From: Arthrobotrys musiformis | Lineage: Eukaryota; Ascomycota; Orbiliomycetes; Orbiliales; Orbiliaceae | DNA: 64,000 bases | Direction: 5' to 3' | Assembly: GCA_036971715.1 (NCBI GenBank) | Contig: JAVHJL010000002.1 | Span: forward strand, 2,946,501 to 3,010,500 | Shown here: positions 13,135 through 23,241 of the stretch, one piece after another | Layout of the letters: each line of letters begins with the position of its first letter | Position numbering within the stretch: position 1 is the stretch's first letter | Made by a program: the position numbers and the translations under genes | The notes under the pieces: generated by a model | What the model saw: the letters and a program-made list of their open reading frames with translations, nothing else | The model's database searches: none | What the model was told of the DNA's origin: nothing

Positions 13135-13842
13135 ATGTCGTCGAACAATACCACCCTCCCATCATACGGTGACGACGATGTATTCACCAGCCAATACACC
13201 CTCAAATACACCGGCTTCGGATTCCAAGCCCTCAGCATCCCGATCTTTAAATACACCGAGTCCACCGGCTACCCCGCCGACCCGTCTCTCGAAACTCCTG
13301 AATACACAGTCGCCCGAGTGAACGACAAACTTCAGCTTACTTCCACCAACCCCAAGGAAACAACCCACACGATTATGGCCTACCTCAAGAAGCAAAAGAT
13401 CGAAACACGCGATGCACCTGAGTCGGCCGCGGGGAGTAAAGTGCTTGAAAATATCCCCGTGGAGTGGTACAGTACCTACTCTCAGCCGAAACTTTACGAT
13501 ATCAAACTCTCTGGCGGGAAACTCTACCGTTGGTGGTCGGCCGGCGACGGTGTTTTCGAGCTCCTCGATAAGTCAAGAGATACTACAAACAAGGACGGCG
13601 TAGTGGCAAGGATTGCTGCATCGAAGGCAGATAGGACGGTAATAGTTATTTCAATTACAGACGCAGCGCTGGAGAAAGGGAGCGAGTTGACGGAGAATGT
13701 TGTCTTGGTCAGCGCTATTGGAGTGTTGAAGAAGTGTGAGAAGAATCTTGTACATTTCGGATGGTTTGACGCTGGGGCCTCAGCAAAATCAGCTAGCTTT
13801 ATGTCTTTCTTCAATATGGCAGGGTTATCTGGGAGTGGTTAA
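13135..13842 (+). CDS. Hypothetical intronless protein, 235 aa
   Basis: A single open frame starts at an ATG and has coding-like codon use (third-position C/G early on). The protein lacks a signal peptide and TM segments. It is rich in beta-prone stretches (QYTLKYTGFGFQALSIPIFKY, KLYDIKLSGGKLYRWW, DRTVIVISI), with a YRWWSAGDGVFELLD motif near residue 130 and a helical C-terminus. The pattern of strands with a K-x-Y-R/K-W step resembles fungal tubby-like or DUF6593-type domains, but this is a guess from layout, not a match. It has no operon-like neighbour; the protease gene downstream is convergent. The gene is real with good likelihood; its function is unknown. Confidence 0.75.
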   Translation: MSSNNTTLPSYGDDDVFTSQYTLKYTGFGFQALSIPIFKYTESTGYPADPSLETPEYTVARVNDKLQLTSTNPKETTHTIMAYLKKQKIETRDAPESAAGSKVLENIPVEWYSTYSQPKLYDIKLSGGKLYRWWSAGDGVFELLDKSRDTTNKDGVVARIAASKADRTVIVISITDAALEKGSELTENVVLVSAIGVLKKCEKNLVHFGWFDAGASAKSASFMSFFNMAGLSGSG

Positions 13843-14303
13843 TTGAGTAATTGAGTTTTACAGTTGTATGTACGGAAAGGTTTTATAGGACAGTATTGCG
13901 AGGCATAATGTTTTTCAATCTCCATTTGCTTTGAAATAAATTATTTACAGAACAACATGGGGCTTAGAATAAGGATAGTATGTGTTATTTTAACAGGTAA
14001 AATCAGTAAAACAATCAAACATATGTACAGATATGTACATGGGTATATGTATATCGGTCCGGGGTATCTTGAACAAGTATGTAAATGCATCCTGCATCCT
14101 ACCCAGAGGTGCAGATTGGCATCAAACATAAAATCAAATCGAAAGAAAACTCAGTGGTATCTTGTGCGACAAAAAAAAGAAATCTTGAAGGAAAGAAAAG
14201 GAAATATTGGGGGTTTATGATAGTTGCCTCAGAAGTAGTGCGGCGGTGGAAATACTGCCCGGGCTAGCCACAAAGGCCATTCCAAACACAACGGGCCCTT
14301 GGC
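13843..14303. other. Convergent 3' intergenic region
   Basis: These 461 bp lie between the stops of two convergent genes. They hold only the two 3' UTRs; no gene or repeat is apparent. Confidence 0.6.
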
Positions 14304-15545
14304 TTAGTGAGACTTGGGAGCGAATCCGAATTGCTTGTTCTCATAGTCAAAGACAGAGAAGAAAGCTTTGAAGAAGATATCACCGTAGATGTACATGTTG
14401 CCATCATATCCCTGAAGTCCGCCGAAGCAAGTCTTGGACCCGTCTTCAATTGGGGCGTAGTTGATCAAGGAGCCTGGAACGGTTGCCTTCTTGTTTCCAA
14501 CTGAGATAGTGATATCTGGGAGCTGAGAACTGCATGGGATTGTATATCCACCCTGCTCCTCGTCCAACTTGGATCCCTTGACGGTGGCATAGTATTGCTT
14601 AGCAATAGCGTTGGAAACCAAGAGGAGAGTGGTACCAGTATCAGCGATAGCGGTGGCTTGGTCCTTGCGGGTGGTGTTTCCAATGGTGTATGAGTTCGCA
14701 TCAAATTCCCAGAATCCATTAGAGCTGTCAACTGGAGCGTATTGGATCTGGCCGGTGAACTTCTTGCTATCGATAATTCCGAAGTCATAAGAGCCAGTTT
14801 CTTGGTGGCGGAGATCCGCGGTCAAAACGCCCTTGCTCAACCCGTCGATAGCATTCTCGAAGAAAGTTTTCTGCTGCTGAGGCTTAACAGTGTTGACGGA
14901 TCCGAACGCAAGACCAACAAGGCCATCAGCAAAAGAGTCAGAAGAGAAGCTCTGGGAGACAGTCTTAGCAAGCTCAACAGCTTGGCCAGTGACAACGGTC
15001 TTTCCAATTGCGACAGTATCCTTAACAACAGTTCCACTGGCACTGGATCCGTCGCCGTACTGGATCTTCCAGGTAGCACCCTTGATTTGTTTGGCAGATG
15101 AGCCAGGGGTATAAACTTGGTGTCCGCTTTGCTGGGTCTTTGGCATAAGGTTGGAGAAGACCCACAAGTCAGAGCTGCCAGTATCGAAGTTCAAGTTAAG
15201 CTTCTGGCTTCCGCCAATTGTGACAGGACAAACGTATTGAATATCATATTCGCCGGGCCTAGCCTCGACGGTACCGTCGTCTCGTCGAACGATATCGCGA
15301 AGACCGCTGGGGATTTCGAAGTTGTACTTGGAAAGCACTTTGTGGAGCGCACGCTTGCCATTTGGCTTATAAGTTGGATTTGGGATCGCCTTAACGCCAA
15401 ATTCGCCCTCGCCTTTTCTTTGACCGAATCGCCCAGGCCCGTTCTTGAGATCGATGCCTGGGGAAACGTTGAGTGGTGGGAGGATTGGGACAGCCATTGC
15501 CCCAATGGCGGAGGCGGCAATGAGGAGGGACTTTGTAGCAACCAT
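14304..15545 (-). CDS. Secreted aspartic protease (pepsin family A1, endothiapepsin/penicillopepsin type)
   Basis: A single-exon 413-aa frame. Residues 1-20 form a signal peptide (LLIAASAIGAMA), and a propeptide follows to about residue 88. The mature bilobed protease has the first catalytic Asp121 in FDTGSSDLW, the flap Tyr163 in IQYGDGS, and the second catalytic Asp302 in ADTGTTLLL. The C-terminal lobe has the usual disulfide pair (IPCSS and KTCFGG) and ends GDIFFKAFFSVFDYENKQFGFAPK, the standard finish of fungal pepsins. All key residues are present, so it should be an active acid endopeptidase secreted for nutrition or host degradation. A TATATAAA lies about 250 bp upstream. The lack of introns is not unusual in this family. 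Confidence 0.96.
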   Translation of the reverse strand: MVATKSLLIAASAIGAMAVPILPPLNVSPGIDLKNGPGRFGQRKGEGEFGVKAIPNPTYKPNGKRALHKVLSKYNFEIPSGLRDIVRRDDGTVEARPGEYDIQYVCPVTIGGSQKLNLNFDTGSSDLWVFSNLMPKTQQSGHQVYTPGSSAKQIKGATWKIQYGDGSSASGTVVKDTVAIGKTVVTGQAVELAKTVSQSFSSDSFADGLVGLAFGSVNTVKPQQQKTFFENAIDGLSKGVLTADLRHQETGSYDFGIIDSKKFTGQIQYAPVDSSNGFWEFDANSYTIGNTTRKDQATAIADTGTTLLLVSNAIAKQYYATVKGSKLDEEQGGYTIPCSSQLPDITISVGNKKATVPGSLINYAPIEDGSKTCFGGLQGYDGNMYIYGDIFFKAFFSVFDYENKQFGFAPKSH

Positions 15546-17115
15546 CTTGATAGTATTGCTTCAACCACGCCTATGGAATGGAAGAGTGTATAGGATTGGC
15601 AGGTCAGATAAAAGGTTAACTAGTTCGAAGTTGCAGTTGCCAGCCGGGGCAAAGCGGAAGTAGTTCAATTTAAGAGTATAGTAGAAGTAATAAAGATTCG
15701 GAAACTTGGTTAGATCTCTAGATCAAATCTATATATATCTGAAGGATTGAAGTCTGCTTTGAGACGGGATTGAACATAAGGGCCTCAATCTATCCCTTTA
15801 TATACTTCTTCCTCGTTGTGGAGACCATCGAGCACCAAGAGTCCTTTAGACGGCAACTTAGCTTCCGAAGTCGCAGCAAGTTAGCAATCGTATGACATAT
15901 CCGCGATAGTTCCATCAGCTAATGGATAGTCACGAGCAATATGCCAGCTTCCCGAATCATGGTGGCGCATGCCGCTCTCCATAGTCTTAAAACAGTGCCG
16001 GAAAGCGACCATGGCCAAGATTCTTGGAAGCTGATTCGTAGATTTAGAAACCCGGGTGGGCCAGATGACAAGCTTTCTGTGTGGAGAAAGTCGAAGGCTT
16101 GTCGCACGTCATCTAGCGTGCTCGTGGTTTGGATGGTTGGAGGTTGAATTGTTTTGAGCTGTCCGGGGGGTTCCAGGGAATGCTAGTGTGGTATCGCAGT
16201 CTGGTTGGAGCGGTATATACGACCGATGGTGATCCACGGACCTCCATTTACATTTCATCCTTCCTAATCCTGCAATGATGCGTACGTATGTCTTGCCCAG
16301 GCAGCTAACGAGGCGATAAGCTTTGGACAAAGCCCACGAGGTGGGGCCTCCTTGCTATCGGACAATTAATATGTTGTATAACCCATCGAATCAGGTTGAT
16401 TGGCAAAGCCTGCGGTAAGTAAAGAAGCTATATCGATCCCATTTGTCGATCGTGAATGGACCTGGAATGTAGCTGCAGGAACTATAGACAGGGGTATGCA
16501 CATATAGCGGTATACGGCAACTTTCGAAAACATCCATAGACCGACTGGCTTCGCCGCTATGGCCAGCCGAGTCGGATCCAACGAGCTTGTGATAGTTAGG
16601 TTTGATTTAGTGGCTGCTAACTGGAAAGTATTAGCAATTGTATCTTTTCTGCATATTTTTTAATGTTAGTGCCGGATTCGAATCACATTTCGTTTGAAAA
16701 GCGCCCTCTAGTATCCTCATCGATACGTCTTAGATGCTGGAGCTAAGTTTACCGCTAGTTTGCCGACACACTTGGGGTTTCGGCTTCTTTGTGGCCTTTT
16801 CCCGCGCACCATTCAATATCAATGCATCCGAGCTCAGTCGTCGTATAAAATTGCAAAGATATAATACGTGCCCGGCAAAATAATCCATCAAGCTTTCTGA
16901 TATCGGAGCGGAGGGTTACATGCGATCACACGCGAAACTTCAAAGTTCGGATGCCTAGAAATCTTCGAAATCAAGAGGCCTTGGAGAATCTGCGAAATCA
17001 AATCTTTGGAAGATATCCAAGGCCGAATGACAGGCCAGAATAGCGGAACATGAACGGTTATTCAGCCGGAGCATCCACATTTACTGGTAGAAAGGGAGCG
17101 CTCAATATCTGGATA
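15546..17115. other. Intergenic, with minus-strand stretches that look weakly coding
   Basis: The right part is the aspartic protease promoter. On the minus strand between about 15920 and 16580, several adjacent frames have codon use biased toward C/G at third positions, for example codons spanning 16366-16581 and a frame from 16172 to 15919. No frame carries a known motif, and the frames do not join into one clean model. They may be a decayed gene or chance. Confidence 0.3.
15797..15804 (-). promoter_or_regulatory. Probable TATA box of the aspartic protease gene
   Basis: The minus strand reads TATATAAAGG about 250 bp upstream of the ATG at 15545. This would give a leader of roughly 200 nt or a spliced leader. 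Seen by eye only. Confidence 0.35.
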
Positions 17116-17535
17116 TCATGGATCAGCATCGTATACCCTTGTCGGGGCCTCGCCACCTGCTAAGAACGGAAGCTTGAACTTCTGGCGGGACCGATTGCGT
17201 TGACAGACGTTCTGAAGCAAGCGAGTTTCAAAGCGGCGGCTGGCTTGCTTTAGCCTGCGCCGGGTCTTAGAAAGGAAACTGCGTAGAGGGCCTGTCATTG
17301 GTGACCGAGGAAAATAAGCTAGGTGCCCAGGAGGATAGCTGCCTGCCAAGACATCTGCAGAAACGGGTAAACATCATTGGTCTGCAGGATGGATTTCTAG
17401 AAGGTGAGTTTGGCCATTCTGTTGGCTAGTCGGAATACCCCTCTTTATTTGAATGCGGTCTCCGATATCGTAGGGCAGGCCGACGGCTTCGTGCGAGAAG
17501 ATCTTATCGTGTAAGGGTAGTCGGATTGTGACCAT
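17116..17535 (-). CDS. Candidate small basic protein, two exons (weak)
   Basis: An ATG at 17535 opens a frame with strongly coding-like codons for its first 30 residues (VTIRLPLHDKIFSHEAVG). The same frame continues to 17116 but for one TGA at 17374-17376. An intron of 84 nt with a GTATTC donor at 17438 and a CTGCAG acceptor ending at 17355 removes that stop and keeps the frame, giving complement(join(17116..17354, 17439..17535)) and 111 aa. The second half is very basic (SKTRRRLKQASRRFETR). No family is recognised. It could equally be a decayed gene. The codon bias and the clean intron are the only support. Confidence 0.25.
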
Positions 17536-17861
17536 GGCTAGCTAGATCGAATACCCCACACGCATGGTTACAATGCGCACGCACACAATCAGGAAAGTTG
17601 GAAAGGTGACATGATCAAGTAACAAGTATTAAGTGCTCCAAAAGTTCGTGAGTAAATTAGTCATTGATTGATTTGATTTGGAAGAATATTATCTTGCATA
17701 TTATTGAATTACTACTTAGAATGGTATCAGATGCAAAACCCACCAAACGCCCAAAATACCCGGCCAAGTGAAGGACATGGCGAAAACGCCACGAGATAAA
17801 CATGCATGCAAAAAAACAAATTCAAACTCCAATGACAAAGAAAATGGACTATAGGAAACTT
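17536..17861. other. Short intergenic gap
   Basis: These 326 bp lie downstream of the coiled-coil gene's stop. Nothing is recognised beyond the presumed 3' UTR. Confidence 0.5.
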
Positions 17862-20800
17862 TTATTTCTTCTTGTTCTTTGAGGAATTTTCATGGTTGTG
17901 TCCAAGCACTTCCTCATCTACCCAAACTGTAAATCTCCGATGCTTCCTCTTCTTTTTCTCTTCAGCAGTGGGGACGTTAATACCCAAACTCTTATTTGTC
18001 TCTTTAAAAGCTTCAAAGACAGATCGATTCACGGGTTGGGATTTGTGAAGCTTGTTTCGGTAACTGTGTTTTCCTTTTGCTGGTGGTGTCTCGTGGATCA
18101 TGTGGCAGACATGACAGTAACGAGGGTCATCCAAAACGGATCCCACGGTGCTATATGTGGAAGGAGGACGGACGGAGCCGGATGTCGTTGTCTGATCATT
18201 TCGGGAGGACGTCGCAGACGTCTGGGAGTAAGAGAGATGGGATGCACCAGTAGAAGGTCGTGTCATATCACCACCCGAGCTGCTGGTCGCACTCTGGTTT
18301 TCATAGTGGACCTTGGGCTCGTTGAGAGAAACTTCAGGGATCGGGGTTGGCACAGCTTTGGCTTGGTCTGGGGTATCCTTGACCATCAAGGAAGTTCGGT
18401 CATCCTGGAAGTTAGACCTCGAGCTCCTAGCCGTGAGGTTCTGTTATGTGTTAGTATACTTGCTGACGGCGGTGGGTAGTGTTCAGGGCGTATACACTTA
18501 CAACGCTTGCTGTATCTGGTGCCTCACTTAGGCTGTATCCAGCCGTAGAAGGGCGGCTCTCTGCCTTTCGTAGCTCTTCCATAGCAAAGATAAGCTTAGC
18601 TTTAAGGTCGTCCATCTCAGATTGTTTTCGTTTCATCTCATTCTCTCGCTCATCCAATTCTTTTTGCTTAGCGGATAAGTCTTTTTGAACTGACTCCTGT
18701 TCCACCTTCTGCTTATCGAGACAACCTTGGAGATGGTTCAGCTCCTTCAGCCTGGCTTCTTGTTCTGCAGATTCGTCTTCCGCCTTCTTCAATGCTTTAG
18801 CAACCTTTTCTTCGTGTTCCTTCTCCGACTCCCCAAGCTTATGATGGCGAGCGTTTAGCTCATCTTCTAGCTCGCCGAGTCGTTTAGCCTTGACCTCAAG
18901 ATTACCCTCTTCAGACTTCAATGCCGCTGATGCGCCATGGATCTCCTTTTCTCTGGTGTCAAGCTCCTGTTTTTGGGTTTGGAGCTGGTTCTCCTGGGCG
19001 CCCAAGGCATCGCTACGGCCATCAAGCTCTGTTTTCAAAGCCTTGAGTCCTGAATCCTGTTCGTTGAGTTCAGCAGCCTTGGCGTCAATTTCTTGAAACT
19101 TGCTGAGGATATCCTTCTCCTTCGACTCAAGTTCCTTTTGTTTGATCTCAGAATTGACTTCGTGCTCGGAGATACGCTTCTTTAATCCGTCCTCAAGTTC
19201 CCTAAGTTCGGAATCCTTGGAAGCAAAGACTTGCTCTTGTTGTCGGAGGGCATCTTCACGTTCTTTGGAAGCAGCCTCGTGCTCAGTAACACGCTGTTTG
19301 AAGGCATCATCAAGCTCTTTGAGTTGATGTTCCTTGGCCGCTACGTCGTCGTGCCTTGAGCGAAGCGCATTATCTCGAGTATTAAGATCCTCCTCTTGAG
19401 TCTTTAGCTGCGATTGTCGCTGCTCAACGTCGTTTCCGTGTTCACGAATTCGCACTTTGAGTTCGTCCTCAAGTTTACTCAATGACAGGCTCTTCTCGGT
19501 GAAGCTTGATTCTTGCTCAGACTTCTGCTGGTCAAGTTCGGACTTGCGACCAGCCAAGGCATCCTCCAACCCTTTCAAGTCCGCTTGTTTGGACTCGAGA
19601 GCTGTTCGTTGATTCTCGGCATGCTTCTCGTGCTCCGAAATACGACCTTTCAGTTCCTCTTCCCCGGAGAGCAGAGTCTGCTTCTGTGACTCGAGCTCCG
19701 CCTTCTGGGAGATAAGGTCTTCATTGTCTGATTCCAGTGCTTGAGCCTTCTTTGCAAGGTCGCTCTCTCGAGTGGAAAGGGCCTCTTGTTGCTGCCCAAA
19801 CAAAGTCTGTTGGTCACGTAATGTTTGGTTTTGCAATTCGAGCTGGGCGGTTTCGAAAGAGATCTTCTCCTCGAGCACCCTCTCCCTTTCAGTGAGCTCT
19901 TGGTTCTTCGATTCAGTCTCAGTAGCCTTTTCTTCAAGAACCTTTTGCTGCTCATGGAGATGATGCTTCTGCTCCTCAACATCTTTCTTGAGCATTTCAA
20001 AGTCCTTTCGTTCTTCTTCAAAGGCTGCCTTGTGGGCATCAAGATCACGTTTGCCTTGTTCAAGATCTTGCTTACCCTGAGAGAGAATATTTTCTTGTTG
20101 TTCGAGCTCCTGCTTTCTATTTTCTAGCGATCGGAGTTGTTGCTCAACATCTCGCCGTAACTCGTCGACGGCTTGATTCTTAGCCGCGACGGTCTCCTGC
20201 TCTTGGGCGATGCCCCGTTTGGCCTCGCTGACTTCCGTCTTTTGCTGTTCCAAGGCGCTCTTTTCTTCTTGCAGATTTCGTTTTTCCTCATCAAGATTCT
20301 TTTGCAGCTGAGCGATATTCTGAGACTGGTTGTTGATATCATGTTGGCGTGATTCCAGATTCTTAGTCTCCGTAGCCAGGCGCTCCGCTTGTTCAACTTC
20401 TTGTTTCTTGAGCTCATCGCTTCGCCTCTCCAGTTTTTCAGCTTCCTGAACGAGTTTGTCTTGCTGGACTTTGGATTCTTCTTCACGGCTTGAGAGGGAT
20501 GCTAGTCTCTTTGAAATTTCCTCCCGCGAAGAGTCCAATTCAGTAGAAGCAGCCTTCAAGCTTGACTGGTCCTGCTCCAACTTTTGCTTGGACTGCTCGA
20601 ACTCGGCCATGCGACCGGTGAAATCCGATTCGCTAGCTAGGAGGGCAGTTTCCTTTGCATTTAGATCGTCGGTCCGGGAGGCGAGTGATTCTTCGTGGGA
20701 TGCCAGTGCCGACTCTTTCTCGCCGATCTTCAACTCCTCCACAGCTAAGCGCTCTTCACGGTGGGAGAGGGTGTCTTGTTGTTGAGTAAGTTCCTTTTCT

Positions 20801-23241
20801 CTCTCGCTGAGCGATGTCTGTTTAGACTCGATTTCCTTTTCAAGCGACGAGATCTCCTCAGACCGTTTAGTAATCGTGGCCTCGAGGGTCGTCAAAGATG
20901 ATTCTCGGGTCTGGAGTAGTGTGGAGGTTTCCCGGATTTTTGCATCTTGTTCCTCCAACTCGTGTTCCCGGGCGGCCAAGGATTGTAGATGCCCTTGCAG
21001 TTCGATCTCTTTCTGGGCAGCATGGGCCTCACGGCTAGATACGGCGGCAGCACTCTCGGCCAACGCTGAATCTCGCTCATCCAAAGTCTTTTCGCGGTCG
21101 GAAACAGCAGCCAGAGACTCGGCGACTTTGTTTTCTTGCTTCTCGATGGCGTTTCGTCGACCTTCCAAGTCTGATTCCTGTGTTTGACATGAGGCCTCAC
21201 GTCCAACCAAGACTTCTTCTCTGTCCAACAATGACTGTCTCAGAGATTGGAGAGAACCGGCCTCCTCCTGACCCTCGGACTCCCTTTGGAGCAATAACTC
21301 GAGATCCTCCTTGAGACGGAGCTCTCGACGCTCGAGTTCATCTGCCTTCTTCTTCAGTTCTTCCTCAAGCTGCCTGAGCTTTGATGTTTCTTCGTGTATC
21401 TCGCTTCGTAGTTTCGCAATGATCGAATCCTTGTCTCGAAGTTGCTCCTCGTGAGACTCGGCATCCTTCCGTCGTTGAGACGCCAACTCCTCAATCTGAC
21501 TTGAATGTTTCTGTGCCTGTTCTGTTAAAGTGTCAATGTGTTGCTGGTGTTCAGTCTTCAGGCTGAGAACGTTGGCTTCGGCGTTGCTTATCTGGATCTT
21601 CAAGTCGTCTTGGGCTTGTAGATATTGTACCTTCAAGGTGTCGGCGATTGTTGCAGCCGCTTGAAGTCTGTCCCTGAGATCATTCGTTTCCCCTCGGCTA
21701 TCCTCGAGGCTGGACTTGAGTCCTTTAATCTCAGCCTCGGATTCAGCACGTAGGGATTGATATAATCTATCCGCCTCGGTCTTACTTGTCTCGAACTCCG
21801 CCTTAAGAGATTCAATCTCTTGTTTTGTCGCCTCTCGGAGGGCGCTAATAAGTTCGTCCCTCTTTGAGATCTCGGATTGAGCTTTTTCGGAATCGGTAAA
21901 GTGTAGTTCGTTAAGCTGGGTAATGCTCGCCTTCAATTTATCCTGCTCTTCAATACCAAGGTTGACTTGCTTCTGGAGGCCCTCTGCGAATTCATCAGCG
22001 GCTCTCTGGAGTTTATCGATTTCGACTTGATGCTTTTCTCTAAGCTCGGTGACAAGGGCCTCCAGGTTCGAGATCGATGTATCCTGTGACTGCTCCTTTG
22101 CTTTAAGGCTGTGAACTAAGGAATCGTAACTCTGATATTTTTCTCTAAGATCAAGGAGCTGGTGTCTGAGGATCTCGTAGAGGGGCTGTAGCTTTTGAGA
22201 CAAGACGGAGTGATCGATATCTTCTTCGCTCTTGAGTTCTTCTACTTCCTCCATATCCTGTTCCCCAAGGTCTCCTCGAACTAGATTGTAATGTTCAATC
22301 AAATACCTAGCACACTCATGTTCCTTGTGTGAAACCGACTGCCTAGTCTCCTCCATTTCCGAACGTAAGCCTGCGATTTCTTGCCGTAGCTGATTGATCA
22401 ATTGGATCTGTTGATTTCTTATTTCTTCGCCCGCTGCCGCGTTTTCACTATTTTCCAAGGCGGCGTAGATCTGGCCGAGTCTCTGACCAAGATCGTAGCC
22501 CCCTTCCGACTCGGTGTCCGATCCAACATCGCTTCGAGCATAATTTGATGCGAGGGCGGCAGATAACGTTTCCGATTTAGAGTATCGCGGTCTGGACGAG
22601 GAGCTTGCTGTGTCATTGTCGGCACTATCATCCTGGCCGACGAGGGAGTATACCGAAGGCCTTTTAGCACCGTATGCCTTTCCAAAAGACGATTGAGTCC
22701 AGTCCAAGATGGAAGAAGCCCGTTTGTATTTCGAAAGGTTCTGTCGGTCCTTCCCACCCATGGGAATCATCTTGAAGAAGACCTCGACATTGTTGTCCCC
22801 GTTCGACCGGAAGGCCGAGGTATTTCTTGGACTGTCAGTTGGTGAACCATTTCCACGAGTGCCATTTGAAGGGGCAGGCACTTGAAGGGTATTCGATCTA
22901 AGGGAAGCAGAAGGGGAAGAGGCAGACGATGAAGCTGGTGATGGTGAAGGGGCAGCACAATGGCTGACTGACTGTGGAACAAAAGTGTTGTTGTGTTGGG
23001 CTGTCGTCATGTTGCCGTCGTCGTTGTTGTTGGTGTTCTTCTTGTCGTCGTTACAAACAGCAGCAGATTGAGTGTCGGCGGGTGCGTAGTTCAACGGCAA
23101 TTTGGTCTCCTCCAGCCCAGCAAAGGGAAGGAGAAGCATCCACGACCAGTATAAAACGGCTATTAGCAGCACGGAGCACAGGAAAGACGGGACGACAACG
23201 GAGAAAAGGACGGTTAGAGAGCTCACATCCGACGGACGCAT
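17862..23241 (-). CDS. Giant membrane-anchored coiled-coil protein, 1772 aa
   Basis: The model complement(join(17862..18440, 18502..23241)) uses a GTAAGT donor and an ATAACAG acceptor and keeps frame. The N-terminus has one strong TM segment (about residues 10-40, VLFSVVVPSFLCSVLLIAVL). A Ser-rich disordered stretch follows to about 250, then nearly 1300 residues of continuous heptad-rich coiled coil with short recurring blocks such as REEELKE, SREESL and KQELE. Exon 2 adds a polar linker and a compact tail with CHVCHMIHE near residue 1690 and a basic end. The architecture resembles a tethered golgin or an M-protein-like tether, with the rod in the cytoplasm, but no orthologue is recognised. 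Many antisense frames over it are shadows of the repetitive codons. The gene is certain; its function is unknown. Confidence 0.85.

Noticed and set aside
18890..20785. Plus-strand frames of 60-135 codons opposite the coiled-coil gene
   Set aside because: They are antisense shadows produced by the Glu/Lys/Ser-rich repeats, whose reverse complement lacks stops.
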